Notes: generated from the sequence alone by a model not told the origin. DNA of 64,000 nt from Eurosta solidaginis (GCF_040869045.1 NC_090320.1:147520941-147584940); one strand, 5' to 3'. Positions 49,338-61,220 are shown, counted from the first letter of the stretch. Made by a program: numbers and translations.

Positions 49338-49467
49338 AGGTTAGGTTAGGTTAGAGTGGCTGCCTCCGCTGTCCGAGCGGAGACTTACGTAGGCTGTTGT
49401 GGCCCGTTGTGCTCCCACGCGGGGGGCCCCTATTTCCTATTACCCTACTTTCGAAGAAGAGGAGAGT
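49338..49467 (-). repeat. 3' end of LOA-like element with (AACCT)n tail
   Basis: About 130 bp after the ORF stop, ending in three AACCT units (plus strand AGGTTAGGTTAGGTTAG at 49338-49354) right at the target duplication. The repeat equals the arthropod telomere unit TTAGG, but here it is the element's own end. Confidence 0.75.
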
Positions 49468-52400
49468 TTAGACCCCAGTGAGGCTAAACCAGCGCGTTTG
49501 CCTAATGAAACGCAAGATATCGTTTGGGTTTATAGATTCAAGCTCCGCAAGGCACCCAAAAGAGTGTCTGTGGAGGCATTGGTACCTGGTTTTTGACAGT
49601 GCGGGACAGTGGCACAGATAGTGCTCAACGCTTTCTATCTCCTCCTCGTCCCTACAGCTGCGGCAGAAGTCATTTGTCTGCAGGCCCATATAGGCACCGT
49701 GAGTGCCCATGAGACAGTGACCTGTAAGAAGGCCCACTAGTGGGCTTATAGAGATACGGTTTAATAATATCACCGATCGCGATCTCTTTTCATCCAGCTT
49801 AGGCCAGATTTGCTTGGATATACTACATGTAGGTTCCCTCGCCCATCTGGCGTTTGCCTGATCCGTGAAAAGAGATCGCAGGTGGTATTTGCAAGTGTTT
49901 AGAGGAGGGCTGGCCCAATCAGCGGAGGTTGTTGTTTGCAAGTTGGTGCCTTCCCTAGCTAGCTCATCCGCAGCGCAGTTTCCTGAGATGTCACAGTGGC
50001 CAGGAACCCATATTATGCTTAGGTTGCAATTTTCAGCTAGTTTGTTGAGGGTTTCTCTGCACTTCAATGCCACTAGTGACGAGGTGTTACTGCATTGCAG
50101 GGATTTTATTGCAGCTTGGCTGTCAGAGAAAATTGAAATAGAATTGGTTACCTGCAGGTTAGCCAGATAGCGGGCTGCTTCCCAGATAGCTATGAGTTCA
50201 GCCTGAAAAACACTGCAGTGATCAGGTAGGCGAAAGCTCTCGCTTAGATTGAGCTTCTCCGAGAATATTGCCCTGCCGACTCTGTTGTTTAGTTTAGAGC
50301 CATCTGTAAAAACGGAGTTTTTCGTGTGATCCCGGCTCTACGCCGTTTGCCCACTCGTTCCTCTCTGGGATTCTTGTGAAAATTTGTTGTCCCAGCAAGT
50401 GGGCGATGTTGTATGATCCAATTTCAAGAAGGTTTCAGGGACTTGCTTCAGGATCCGGGTGTGACCAAACCTGCAATCCCTCCAGGGTTCGATAGCGTTG
50501 AGCCTCGCCGCGTTGCAGGAGGCACGGTATCTGCCATATAGATCAGTTGGGAGAAGTAATAATATGGTTTCAAGAGCTTTGGTGGGAGTGGAGGGAAGGG
50601 CACCGCTGGTGAGCATTGCCGCCATCCTCTGCACTCTCGTTACTTTACTCCTGTTACATTCGATATCGAGTGCCGTCCACCATACGGTGACGGCGTAGAA
50701 GAGTATGGGTCTCGCCACTGCCGTATAGATCCAATGGACTATGCGTGGCTGGAGACCCCACCTTTTTCCGATTGCCGACTTACAAGCGTAGAGAGCCATT
50801 GTGGCTTTCCTGGATCGTTCCTCCACATTTCGCTTCAGTCAAGCTTCCTGTCTAGAATAACTCCGAGATATTTAACCTCGGTAGAGAGTTTGATTTCCTT
50901 CCCGTTTAGGGATGGGAGGGTAAATTCCGGTATACTGCGTTTGCGGGTAAAAAGCACCATCTCAGTTTTTTCACTGCTGATGCTGAGTCCGCATTTCATA
51001 GACCATGTGTTTGTTAGATTGAGAGCATTTTGCAGGAGTTCGCCAAGCACCGGAAGGTGTTTGCCGGTAACTGTCAAGGCTATGTCGTCGGCATATGCAA
51101 TGACTTGGCATCCGGTGGGCCATAGTATAGATAACAGAGCGTTCACCCTCAGGTTCCATAGTAGAGGAGAAAGAACGCCCCCCTGGGGGGTTCCTCTGTT
51201 GGTATACCTTATTAACGATGAGCTGCCCAGCTCAGAGATAATGATTCTCTTGTTTAGAAGGAGCTCGACGAACTTCATAAGAGGCTCTTCCACCCCTAAA
51301 GAACGTAGAGATTTTGTGACCGCTGCTGGGAGAACGTTGTTGAAGGCTCCTTCTATGTCGAGAAAGATACCCAGCGTAAATTCTTTAAAGGCAAGACCCT
51401 TCTCTATCTTAGTAGTGATAGCATGTAGAGCTGTCTCTACGGATTTGCCCTTAGAGTAGGCGTGTTGGTTGTTGGAGATGAGTGCCTTATTTGCCGATCG
51501 TCTAATGTAGGCGTCCAGCAATCGTTCTAGAACTTTTAGGAGGAAGGAGGTCAGACTTATTGGTCTGAAATCCTTTGGACTGTTGCCCGATATCCTGCCT
51601 CCTTTGGGTATGAAGACTACCTTTGCCTTGGTCCATTCCGTGGGGATATAGACCAGGTTGAGGCAAGCCTTGTAGATTTTAGCTAGCAGCGGGCTTATAA
51701 CATCGCTTGCAGCTTGCAATTCAGCGGGAAATATTCCATCCGTTCCCGGAGATTTGAAGGGTTTAAAGGACTTGATTGCCCAGATAACTCCTTTTTCACT
51801 TACAATGTGGTCCAGGGGTTGAAATGGCCCTGGGTTAGATTGCGTGTTTAAGATGTATGGTTGAGATCTGCAGCCCGGAAAGTGAGTGCTGATCGGGGTT
51901 TCGAGAATTTCCGTACTAGAAGTGGCCCATTCTCCGCTCGTTGTGCGAATGCAGCTTGGAGGTATGGGGTTTTTGGAGAGGACCTTTCGTAGGCGATTGA
52001 CCTCTGAGACTTCTTCGATGTCATTAGTGAAGTTCTTCCAGGAGTCCCTTTTGGCCTTCTGGATTAACTTCTTAAAAGATTTTAAGGCGTCCCTATAATG
52101 GGACCAGATTCCCGTGCGCTTAGCCTCGTTAAAGGGTTTTCTGCTGTTTTTCCTCTGCTCGGAGATTTCTTGGTTCCACCAATAGGGTTTCTTCTTTCCC
52201 CTCACCTTAATCTCCGGGCAGGCTACTGTGAAGGCAGCGTTACAAGATTTGGTGATAAGATCTACTGCTTCTTCTATTTTTGACGATGAGTCTAGCTCAC
52301 CGAGAGAAGCAAATGTTGTGTCTAAAGGAGGCGCTTCATCAGTTGTTAGCGGTAGGCTCGGCCTAGCGTGAGAAGCGTTCTTTAGGAGAGTAGAGGATAG

Positions 52401-52477
52401 GACTTTTTTATAAAGGTTCCAGTCCGTACGTCTCCTATTCCTGTAAGCCACCCTAGGCGGTGTACGCAAGAGCAGAG
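49468..52477 (-). pseudogene. RT-RNase H ORF of LOA-like element (broken)
   Basis: Read from 52477 down to 49468. The linker and RT occupy 52477-50835: SPGTDGIFPAEL, DFRPISLTSFLLK, FLDIEGAFNN, GTPQGGVLSPLLWN, catalytic AYADDIAL and KYLGVILDRKLD. A 1-nt frameshift near 50835 moves to the next frame (50826), which continues through the RT thumb (GLQPRIVHWIYTAVARPIL) to an in-frame TAG at 50338-50340, then RNase H (TDGSKLN, QAELIAIWEA, FSDSQAAIKSL, WVPGHCDISGN, ADELAREG), ending at 49468. The RNase H D, E, D and H residues are present. An open-frame call reaching 52511 would include about 11 codons of gypsy DNA and is not a real start. RT with YADD plus RNase H fits LOA/I-type elements. Confidence 0.88.
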
Positions 52478-52543
52478 TGAAATAATAACGCCACCAGTTG
52501 ATGTTCAGCAAAAATCGATTTATTCTCTTCCTAGTTATATATT

Positions 52544-52765
52544 ATGCGATTGGAAACCATATTGACTGCCGAAAACGATACCATAGTTCTGTTTACTATA
52601 TCCAACTTATTACGTTTTTATCAGCAAATTCTTAAACAAATTGTTAAAGGTGGTGCACTTGAACAAACTTTAATTGATTTAAAAAAGACCAGCGAAGAGA
52701 TTTATTTAAATTCACTTTCAAATAAAGTGCGTAACATCTTGCAACGTCCAGCTCTAACTCGCTAA
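52544..52765 (+). pseudogene. Captured COG6-like fragment in gypsy leader (copy 2)
   Basis: A 73-codon frame identical to the one at 26621 except for one residue (TAEND against TSEND). It shows the same COG6-like ISNLLRFY and NSLS segments and lies between the LOA-like insert and gag. See copy 1 for the alternatives. Confidence 0.6.
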
Positions 52766-53085
52766 AAGTTTTGTAATTCGTACCTTTAAACTAGTGTGAA
52801 GTGTCCTCACTACTCGAAGAATTATCTGAAAAACAAGTTGAAAATATATACCAAATATATCGTGAACATCACAAGAGCCCTCTCTAACGCGTATTTGACG
52901 TAGACGTGGTGGTCCAAAAACTAGATTCACTTCTATAAAATTAGTTTATTTTCAACTGCACGACGTCATCTTCGTCGTATTTTTGGATTGTCATTATTTC
53001 AGGCGTTACCGCTGCATCATTAACATCAGCCTTTCAATCAAACATTGCAAGAGCAACAACAACAAAAGCTACAAATACAAAACAA

Positions 53086-53229
53086 TTAAAGCCATTGCAC
53101 AATACATTGTCTAATTTCATCAATCAATTTTAAAGCCATTGCACAATACATTGTCCAATTTCATCAATCAATTTTAAAGCCATTGCACAATATATTGTCT
53201 AAATTCATCAATCAATTTTAAAACCATTG
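53086..53229 (+). repeat. 44-bp leader minisatellite (gypsy copy 2)
   Basis: Three and a third units of the same 44-bp repeat as 27163-27306, with the same unit order. Confidence 0.9.
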
Positions 53230-53386
53230 CGACACATATTTGGTGAGCTGTATCTAGTATTAATATTATTTATATATATATGTATATGTATCAAAATAGA
53301 TTAATAATTTGGGTTTTATAAACGCTCCTTTCCGGACATTTTTATTTCTTCCTATAATATAATTTTTGTAGCTATTTCTATTAACA

Positions 53387-53518
53387 ATGTTTGATTCACC
53401 ATCAAATAATACACGTACATCTACACCACGAAATCAAGTAAACGATTCACTTATTGATTTGGATAATGAAAATTATCAAAATGATTTACCATCTACATCT
53501 GGAAATACATCAACATAA
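53387..53518 (+). pseudogene. gag: gag 5' fragment, gypsy copy 2
   Basis: ATG 53387 and the first 34 codons or so of Gag (MFDSPSNN; copy 1 has His at codon 3). At about 53491 the frame enters the CR1/L2-like insert and stops at TAA 53516-53518. The rest of gag resumes at about 57508. Confidence 0.88.
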
Positions 53519-54136
53519 ATTAGTTCCAATTCTACATCTAAAAATAAATCTACTGCATCCACATCTAAATCAACTAAAGCTAACAATCATAAAAATAATT
53601 CAAATGTGCCTTCTGATAATTCCAATAAGTCTGATGCTCAAATGGTTGTCAACAATGTGACAAATACTAGTGCAGTGTCGCGCTCTGCTGACACTGTATC
53701 GTATGCAGATGCTGCAGCTAGCGCAGTTAATGCAAATGTGCCATCTGTTGATGTTTCTGACAGACAACGAAAGAGTGCATCAAAAGAAATTACGCAAAAA
53801 TCGCGTGTTGTTAGTGGTAGCAATGACAATGCTGAGTTGGATGTATTTGTGCGGTATAAATGGATTCATTTGTCCTCATTTAAGCCATCGGTCACTGAGG
53901 AGAGTATTGCTAAATACATCTCTGATCACTTTGGCATTGCTGCTTCTAATGTCGCTTGTTTTAAGTTAGTAAAGAGAGATGTCGACATTAACACTTTAGT
54001 GAGAGTCGCTTTTAAAGTTCGAGTGATTGAAAGTGAATATAGCAAACTTTTCAATGCTTCTCTTTGGCCCAGTAATGTTTACATTAAGCCCTTCCGTTTT
54101 TTTCGAAAAGATGTAGAAATTCCCGCGGAGTCATAG
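53519..54136 (+). pseudogene. ORF1 remnant of CR1/L2-like element
   Basis: An open frame after TAA 53516 (first Met 53606). The N-terminal part is low-complexity Ser/Thr/Asn/Lys-rich; about 60-100 further residues carry an Ala-rich stretch. The C-terminal 90 residues (WIHLSSFKPSVTEE, VACFKLV, WPSNVYIKPFRFF) resemble the C-terminal domain common in ORF1 proteins of arthropod non-LTR elements, which bind element RNA. No zinc knuckle is visible. It ends in TAG three bases before the ORF2 frame. Confidence 0.7.
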
Positions 54137-54138
54137 AT

Positions 54139-55206
54139 TTGTCTGACACCTTTCATAATGGCCTCAACGTCTATTATCAGAATGTTAGGGGTCTAAATAC
54201 TAAACTAGTTGATCTTTTTCTCCGTAGTCATGAACTCTGTTATGACGTTTTGGTTTTTACTGAGACATGGTTGAAACCAACTGTGTTTAACTCTGAGATA
54301 TTAGCTGATTCTTATGAGATCTTTAGGAATGACCGACGAAACAGAGTTGGTGGAGGCGTGTTAATCGCCGTACACACCAGGTTCTCTGCCGAGGAAGTGT
54401 ACTTCGATGATTCTTCTGATGTTGAAATCCTCTGCGTGCGAGTTAAACTTTTATCTACTTATAAATATTTTGTTGCGTCTTATATTCCGCCCCAGTCAGA
54501 TATTTCTATATACTTAAAACATTCTTCCCTATTGAAATTTATATTTGCTATGTCAAGGTCTGTTGATTCTGTCTTAGTGGCTGGCGACTTTAATCTGCCC
54601 TTTGTGTCTTGGAATTTTATTGACGGAATGCTAGTTCCCACTGCTTGTAATGTTGTATTCTACGAGTTTCTAAATGACCTTGCAGACATTGGTCTTTATC
54701 AACTTAACAGAATTCATAATAAATTTGGCAAATATCTTGATTTGATTTTTTCAGACGACACATCGAATTGTTCTGTTACTAGATGTGATCCAGTGGTATT
54801 GCCTGAGGATGTTTAACATCCAGCACTTTTAATTTACCTGAATTGTCTTAGCTTACCCGTGCGGTATACTACCGATCCGAATGCGTCTTCCCGCCGGTTT
54901 CTGTTTAGAAAGGCCAATTGGTCTTTACTAATCGACGAAGTCTCTAAAATAAAGTGGCCTGAGTACGACGGAGATATTGAAGCGAGCTCCGTCCATTTCA
55001 CCAACGTTTTACATGCGATATTCCTCAAATGTGTGCCTTTTTCCAAAACCTCCTCAGCATCTCCAGCTACTGCTTGGAGCTCTAGAGAACTTAATTATCT
55101 AAAAAACAAAAAACACGCTTCTTCAAGCGTTTCAAATTATCTGGCTCTAATAGTGACTATGCTGCATACTCCATCTTGCGCCTTAAGTACAACAGGCTAC
55201 AGATAA
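54139..55206 (+). pseudogene. ORF2 endonuclease part, CR1/L2-like element
   Basis: The APE-type endonuclease that nicks target DNA for priming. Motifs: YYQNVRGLNTK (catalytic Asn), TETWL (Glu), GGGVLIAV, VAGDFNLP (Asp, Asn) and a final His right after an in-frame TAA at 54814-54816. The same frame continues from 54817 to 55206 (RYTTDPNASSRRFLFRKANW, a linker typical of these proteins), so the break is one codon. A frameshift near 55140 then moves into the RT frame. Confidence 0.85.
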
Positions 55207-56993
55207 GATGCTATAAGAATTATCTGATGAAGATTAAGCATCGGATCTCTTCCAATCCAAAAACATTTTATTCCTTCGTCAACTCCAAAAGAAAAATTAA
55301 AGGGTTTCCTTCTGTAATGAAGCATAACGATCGGATTTCCAGTATTGATTCTGAGATTGCAAATATGTTTGCTGACTTTTTTAAATCTAATTACTCGACT
55401 ATCCCTGACTCCCCTCCGGTGGATTATCAATACATGTTACCTTCGCTTAACTCAGTAGGTATCCCATATATTCATACAGATGAGGTACTAAGGCATCTGG
55501 AAAGTCTGAAAATTTCCTACTCCAGTGGACCTGATGAAATACCAACTGTTGTGCTCAGAATTTGCGCTCAATTTCTTTGTCAACCCCTTACCTGCTTATT
55601 TAATGCCTCTTTGAGGCAAGGGATATTCCCTAAGAAGTGGAAGGAGTCGTTTATAATACCACTTTATAAAAGTGGGAGTAGATCTTGTGTCACAAACTAT
55701 AGAGGAATAGCCAAACTTTGTGCTATTCCAAAACTATTTGAATCAGTTGTCACAAATCAACTGGCTTTTGCAGTATCTTCGGCAGTGGACCTGTCTCAAC
55801 ATGGCTTTTGCAGGGGTAAGTCCATTGTGTCTAACTTGCTGGAGTTCACAACCCTCGTATCCAATAACTTAAGGACGAACTGCGAAGTTGATGTCATTTA
55901 CACTGATTTCAGTAAGGCGTTTGACAAAGTTTCCCATTCCTTACTCCTACTAAAACTCGATCGATTGGGTTTTCCATCACGGCTTCTCTCTTGGGTCTCT
56001 TCGTACTTGGTAGGTAGAAAGCAAACCGTTGTGTTTAACAATTGTTTGTCTGAATTCATCAATGTATCTTCTGGAGTTCCACAGGGCAGTCACCTTGGTC
56101 CAGTGTTGTTTCTGCTCTTCATTAATGACCTCCCAAATGTTTTGAAGCGCTGCATACCGCTGATGTACGCTGACGACGTCAAACTGGTTATGCCCATTCG
56201 CTCACCTGAAGATAGGGCACTTCTTCAATTGGATCTGAATTATCTGGTTGAGTGGTGTGACGTGAACGTCATGTCACTAAATTTACCGAAGTGCAAGTTT
56301 ATGTGTTTTACGAGGAAATCTTTTAAAACCTATCAGTACATGATAGGCGATTATATCATTAAGCAAGTCACAAACTTTACTGATCTTGGCGTTATAATGG
56401 ACCCTAAACTGGACTTCAAATTACATATCGAATCGTGTGTGAATAGGGCTAGAGGCACTTTGGCTTTCGTTAGAAGGTGGTCAAAGGAATTCAATGACCC
56501 CTATGTCACTAAAACTCTTTTTTTATCGTTAGTAAGACCTATATTGGAATATGCTTCCATTATCTGGAACCCTCGTTATCAGGTTCATAGCGACAAATTG
56601 GAATCGGTCCAGAAGCAGTTTTTGCTCTTTGCTTTAAATCATTTGCCCTGGGATCCATCAAGGAACATACCGCCCTATTGCAGCCGGTTAAAACTTTTAC
56701 AGCTGCCTTCACTACAGAGCCGTAGGGAGATGCTTGGCGTTTTATTTATGGTAAAACTATTAAGGGGGATGATAAACAGTCCATTTCTGCTTGGCGAGGT
56801 GATGTTTAATGTCCCTTTTATGCCCTCTCGGTATTTCCAACCGCTATATTTAAATACATGTAGATCGAATTTTCAAATGCATGAACCTCTTCGTTGTCTG
56901 TGTCAAGATTTCAATAATCACTGCAATAGTATTGATACTTTCGACACACTTTACAGTATAAAAAAATATATACTCACTGCCTTGAACTCATAA
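55138..56993 (+). pseudogene. ORF2 reverse transcriptase part, CR1/L2-like element
   Basis: About 605 codons are open from 55176 (the frame opens slightly earlier), ending in TAA at 56991-56993. RT blocks in order: SSGPDEIPTVVL, PLYKSGSRSCVTNYRGI, QHGFCRGKS, IYTDFSKAFDKV, SSGVPQGSHLGPVLF, catalytic LMYADDVKL (near 56165), LNLPKCKFMCF and FTDLGVIMD. No RNase H domain follows; the C-terminus (RPILEYASIIWNP, then LPSLQSRREML) is the usual tail of this group. The RT domain itself is unbroken, but ORF2 as a whole is split by the upstream TAA and the frameshift. Confidence 0.88.
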
Positions 56994-57036
56994 CTGTTTC
57001 AAAATCACATGTTAAACTAAATCGCTTACCTGCTCC

Positions 57037-57294
57037 AGTTACTTTGGGCGGGTGGCTTGGAATCACGTCCTTTCCAACCTCCCACACATCACTGCCCTAC
57101 TCATTGTGTGTTAATATACATCAGCTGCTGGAAATCACGTCCATTCCGACAGCACTAATAATCAATAGTTACTTTGGGCGGGTGGCTTGGAATCACGTCC
57201 TTTCCAACCTCCCACACATCGCAGCCCTTCTATTGTGTGTTAAACATACATCAGCTGCTCGAAATCACGTCCATTCCGACAGCACTGATAATCA
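57037..57294 (+). repeat. 130-bp tandem repeats in the 3' UTR of CR1/L2-like element
   Basis: Two units starting AGTTACTTTGGGCGGGTGG at 57037 and 57167. Each contains two related half-units (GGAATCACGTCC and GAAATCACGTCCATTCC). A degenerate third half follows at about 57295-57335. This GC-richer block may be an RNA structure recognised by the RT; that is inference. Confidence 0.88.
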
Positions 57295-57472
57295 ATTCCG
57301 TTGCTCGGCATCACAGTCCATCCCGACAACTGATTCAATAATATATGTATATACATATTTTATAATATAATTTTGCTCACTATGTATACTTGTTAATTTT
57401 ACACTGTAATCCGCATTTATGTTCATTCATTAATTCATATTTAGTCTGATTGATTGTAAAATTTGTAGACTA

Positions 57473-57477
57473 ACAAA

Positions 57478-57508
<31 letters not shown>

Positions 57509-57509
57509 A
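57473..57509 (+). repeat. (AAAT)n tail of CR1/L2-like element
   Basis: About nine AAAT units after GTAGACTAAC form the 3' end of the element, directly followed by gypsy gag sequence. Confidence 0.9.
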
Positions 57510-58336
57510 ATCCATATGTGAATCAAAATAATGAAATTTTTGCTACATCGGTAAAACTTCCCCAATTTTGGACTAATTGCCCTGAAGCATGGTTCATCCA
57601 TGCTGAAATGCAATTTAGTCGAATGAACATTACTCAGGAAGGGACAAAATATGAATATGTCATAACTGCACTTCCACATGATGTAATTATGAAAATTCTT
57701 GATTTTATTCAAAATCCTCCGGAAAATGACAAATTTTCTGCATTAAAGAAAATTTTAATTGAACGACACTCATTAAGTGAGAATGCCAAATTAGATCGAG
57801 TGTTATCCGATTCAGAAATGAGAGATCGTAAACCTTCTGAGTTTTATCGGTCTCTAGTGCTACTCTCTGGAAACAATTTTAGCAAAGGAATTCTTAAAAA
57901 GCTTTGGATAAGGAAGTTGCCCAAAAATTTAAGTATTATTCTTACTAGTTCGAATTTGAATGAAATAAGTGAATTAGTTAAATTAGCCGATAATATTTGG
58001 GAAGTTTATAATAAAAATGAAATAGCTTCAGTTAGTAATTTTCCAAATTCTAAAAGTGAAAATGCAATTATTTCAAATTTGGTTCAAACAACTAACATGA
58101 TGTGCAAAAATTTTGAAAAATTGTTATTAGAGATCAGTGAAATTAAAAATCAGATGAGTCAAAATTATTCAAGGTCCCGATCTTTTAGTAGGAATCGTTT
58201 TAGAAGTCCTTCTAGATATCGATCAAAGTCTCGTGACAACCCAAATTGGCTCTGTAGGTATCATTATAAGTTTGGTAATCAGGCTTTGAAGTGCGAACAA
58301 CCATGCGCTTTTAAAAATAATAGTTCGTCAAACTAA
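57508..58336 (+). pseudogene. gag: gag 3' fragment, gypsy copy 2
   Basis: About 275 codons from the resumption of gag (PYVNQNNEIF) to TAA 58334-58336. It includes the 37 codons missing from copy 1, a Ser/Arg-rich stretch (RSRSFSRNRFRSPSRYRS), and the zinc motif C-X2-H-X9-C-X3-C (WLCRYHYKFGNQ to QPC). It is separated from its start by the 4.0-kb insert. Confidence 0.88.
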
Positions 58337-61219
58337 AGTTATCCGTTGTTACGGCGACACCTTTACACGTCGCTTATTTATTTTTGATAAAACAAACAAA
58401 CTTTATTTTTTAATAGATAGTGGAGCAGAAATTTCAGTGCTTCCGGTTTCAAAATCTTCAAGTTCGAAAAAGTCATCAGATATTATTTTAACTGCAGCTA
58501 ACGGTTCAACGATTTCGACATACGGTAAAAAACTTTTAAATATTAATTTAGGACTACGTCGCGAATTTCCGTTCACGTTTTTAATAGCGGATATAGCTAA
58601 ACCAATTATCGGTGCTGATTGTTTGTGTAAATATGGTCTCTTAGTTGATGTTAAACGCAAATGCTTAGTAGATCCGATAACAAGTCTTTCAGTTAACACA
58701 ATTTCATGTGTTTGTAATGTTTCGCTACCAAAAGTTTTCGCTGTTGATAACAAATTTACAAAGTTACTAAAAGAATTTCCTTCGTTATTTTCTGAACCAG
58801 ATTATGCACAACCAGTTAGACATACAACAGTTCACAGATTAGTCACTGAAGGAAATTTGCCATTTTCTAAACCAAGACGTTTAGACCCCATTAAATTCAA
58901 AGTAGCTAAAACTGAATTCGATTTTTTAGTAAAGACAGGGATATGTATACCTTCTAATTCAGCAGTAGCATCTCCTTTACATCTTGTACCCAAGAAGGAG
59001 TTAAATGACTGGCGTCCTTGTGGAGATTTTAGAAGATTAAATGTCGTAACAGTTCCTGATCGTTATCCTTTGCCCCATGTTCATGACTTCAACATGAATC
59101 TAAGAAATAAGAAAATATTTTCAAAATTAGATTTGGTAAGAGTTTATCACCAAATTTCAATGGCAGAAGAGGATATCTATAAAACTGCAATCACTACGCC
59201 TTTTGGCATGTTTGAATTTGTACGAATGCCTTTTGGGCTTAGGAACTCCGCGCAAACTTTTCAACGATTTATTAATGAAGTAGTTAATGATTTAGATTTT
59301 GTTTTTACATATATTGATGATCTCTTAGTGGCAAGCGAAAATGAGGAACAACATTTCAAAGATCTTCGCGTACTATTTCAGCATCTAACGGAGTACGGTT
59401 TAAATATAAAACCAAGTAAATGTACTTTTGGCGTAACAAATGTTGACTTTTTAGGACATAATATTTCTGAAACGGGAATTAGACCCTCAGAAGAAAATTT
59501 TTAGCCATTCGAAATTTTGATCGTCCAAAATCTATTAAGCAGGCACAAAAATTTATTGGTATGGTTAATTATTACCATCGATATATACCAAAATTAGCAG
59601 AGTTTACGACAGTTATCTATGATTTAATTAATAGAACAAATAAGAAGCGAGACAAGATTTTAATTTGGGACGATACATCTAATAAAGCTTTCGAATGCAT
59701 GCATTAAAGAAAAGTTTGCATCTGCGATATTGTTAAATCATTTTAACAAAGATGCAAAGCTTTCTTTAAATGCAGATGCATCCAATACGGCAATAGGTGG
59801 TGTCATACATCAAACGTTTAATAATAAGTCAGAACCACTTGCATTCTTTTCAAAGAAATTGTCTCCATCCGAAATTAAATATAGTGCATTTGATAGGGAA
59901 CTATTAGCTATTTATTTGAACATTAAACATTTTCGTTACCTTCTAGAAGGACGTGAATTTACAGCTTTCACAGATCACAAGCCTCTTGTATTTGCTTTAA
60001 ATTCAAAAACAGAACGCAATCCAAGACAGACTGGACATATGGAATTCATTGCTCAGTTTACAAATGACATTAGGTATATTAAAGGACAAGATACATCATC
60101 TCGTGCGTTTGAAGTAGAAGCGATTAATAATTCGGACATTAATTTAAAAATTTTACAAAGTGAACAACAACAAGACAGTGAATTAAGCAAACTTACCTCA
60201 GAGCAAACATTTTTAAATTTGAAACTAATAAAAATTCCTGTTCTTAACTTTAATATATGGTGCGAAGTGTCAGGAGAAAATTCTAGGCCTTTCATTCCAA
60301 ACAATTTAAGAAAAATAATATTTGATATGTTACATGGGATTTCACATCCTGGTAGTAGAGCTACACGTCGTTTGATAGTTAAGAAATATTTTTGGCCTAA
60401 AATGAATAAAGATATTAATACTTGGTCTAAAGAATGTATAAGTTGTCAAAAATCGAAAGTACATCGTCATACAAAATCTCCAGTTATGAAAATTCCAATT
60501 CCAAAATCTAGATTTGAACACATTCACTTAGATATTGTTGGACCCTTACCTGTTTCAAAAGGATATCGTTACATATTAACTATAATTGATAGATTTACAC
60601 GTTGGCCAGAGGCATTCGCACTAAGAGATATTTCTGCGGTTACGGTTGTAAATAAATTTTTTAAAGAATATATTTCACGTTTTGGAGTTCCATTAGAAAT
60701 AACAACAGATCAGGGATCTCAATTTACTTCAAACTTGTTTTCAGAATTAACGAAACGAATTAACGAAAAGAAGATATTTCAGCAACACCGGCTAAAATGG
60801 TTTATGGACAAAATTTAAGATTACCTGGTGAATTATTTGTTTCAACTACAGAGAATATAACTTCAACGGATGTTTTAAGTAGTTTGCGTGAACATTTTAA
60901 AAATTTTAAATCAAATTTGGAACATCATCAAAATTCTAGTGGTATTTTTGTTCCAAAAGATTTAAAAGATTGTCATTTTGTTTTTGTACGTGTAATAAAC
61001 AAACATTCCTTGCAACATCCGTATGAAGGTCCTAACAGAAATATTGAAAAAGATATTAAAAACTTTAAAATTGAAATAAACAATGAAATTAAATCTATTC
61101 CTATTGATCGTTTAAAACCAGCAATGATTGATAAAATACAGATACCTAACACAAAAACAAAAAAGAAAGTCACTTTTAATTTATTTAACATTAAATCTCC
61201 GGAAGGGGGAGTATTGTAA
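58290..61219 (+). pseudogene. pol: pol of gypsy copy 2 (broken)
   Basis: Protease (DSGAE) and RT (YIDDLL near 59315) are open to 59504, where bases lost in an A/T run shift the frame. A 4-bp GCAT duplication at 59697-59704 restores it, leaving about 200 bp out of frame. RNase H and the integrase N-part follow (60818 end). There is a 15-bp in-frame deletion near 60090, where the VAD part of the RNase H-integrase linker is lost. About 165 bp are missing near 60757, with a GAATTAACGAAA repeat at the join; this removes the third catalytic residue (Glu) of integrase and shifts the frame. The tail 60797-61219 is open in the other frame. GPY reads HPYEGPN here. Confidence 0.92.
61201..61211 (+). other. 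Polypurine tract (gypsy copy 2)
   Basis: GGAAGGGGGAG, nine bases before the 3' LTR, as in copy 1. Confidence 0.85.
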
Positions 61220-61220
61220 T

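Larger units (their letters stand above)
49338..52477 (-). mobile_element. LOA/I-group non-LTR retrotransposon, 5'-truncated
   Basis: A 3.1-kb insert on the minus strand in the gypsy leader, with a 9-bp target duplication. It retains RT and RNase H but has lost ORF1 and the endonuclease, as 5' truncation in target-primed reverse transcription would give. Its 3' end is not poly-A but a few AACCT units (TTAGG on the plus strand). GC content is clearly higher than the surrounding DNA. Confidence 0.88.
53491..57507 (+). mobile_element. CR1/L2-like non-LTR retrotransposon
   Basis: A 4.0-kb insert in gypsy gag with an ORF1 C-terminal part, an APE-type endonuclease, an RT and a 3' UTR ending in (AAAT)n. 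The left join is GATTTACC|ATCTACATC and the right join is the AAAT tail followed by TCCATATG. I find no clear target duplication; a short one could be hidden in the tail. The 5' end lies inside ORF1, so it is modestly truncated. The clade assignment (CR1/L2 group rather than classic Jockey) is by RT flavour only. Confidence 0.85.

Noticed and set aside
49338..49354. Interstitial telomere repeat
   Set aside because: The TTAGG units sit exactly between the target duplication and the 3' end of a non-LTR element, so they are its tail.
49399..51459. Plus-strand frames over the LOA-like element (up to 241 codons)
   Set aside because: They are antisense to the RT-RNase H frame, with no domain of their own.
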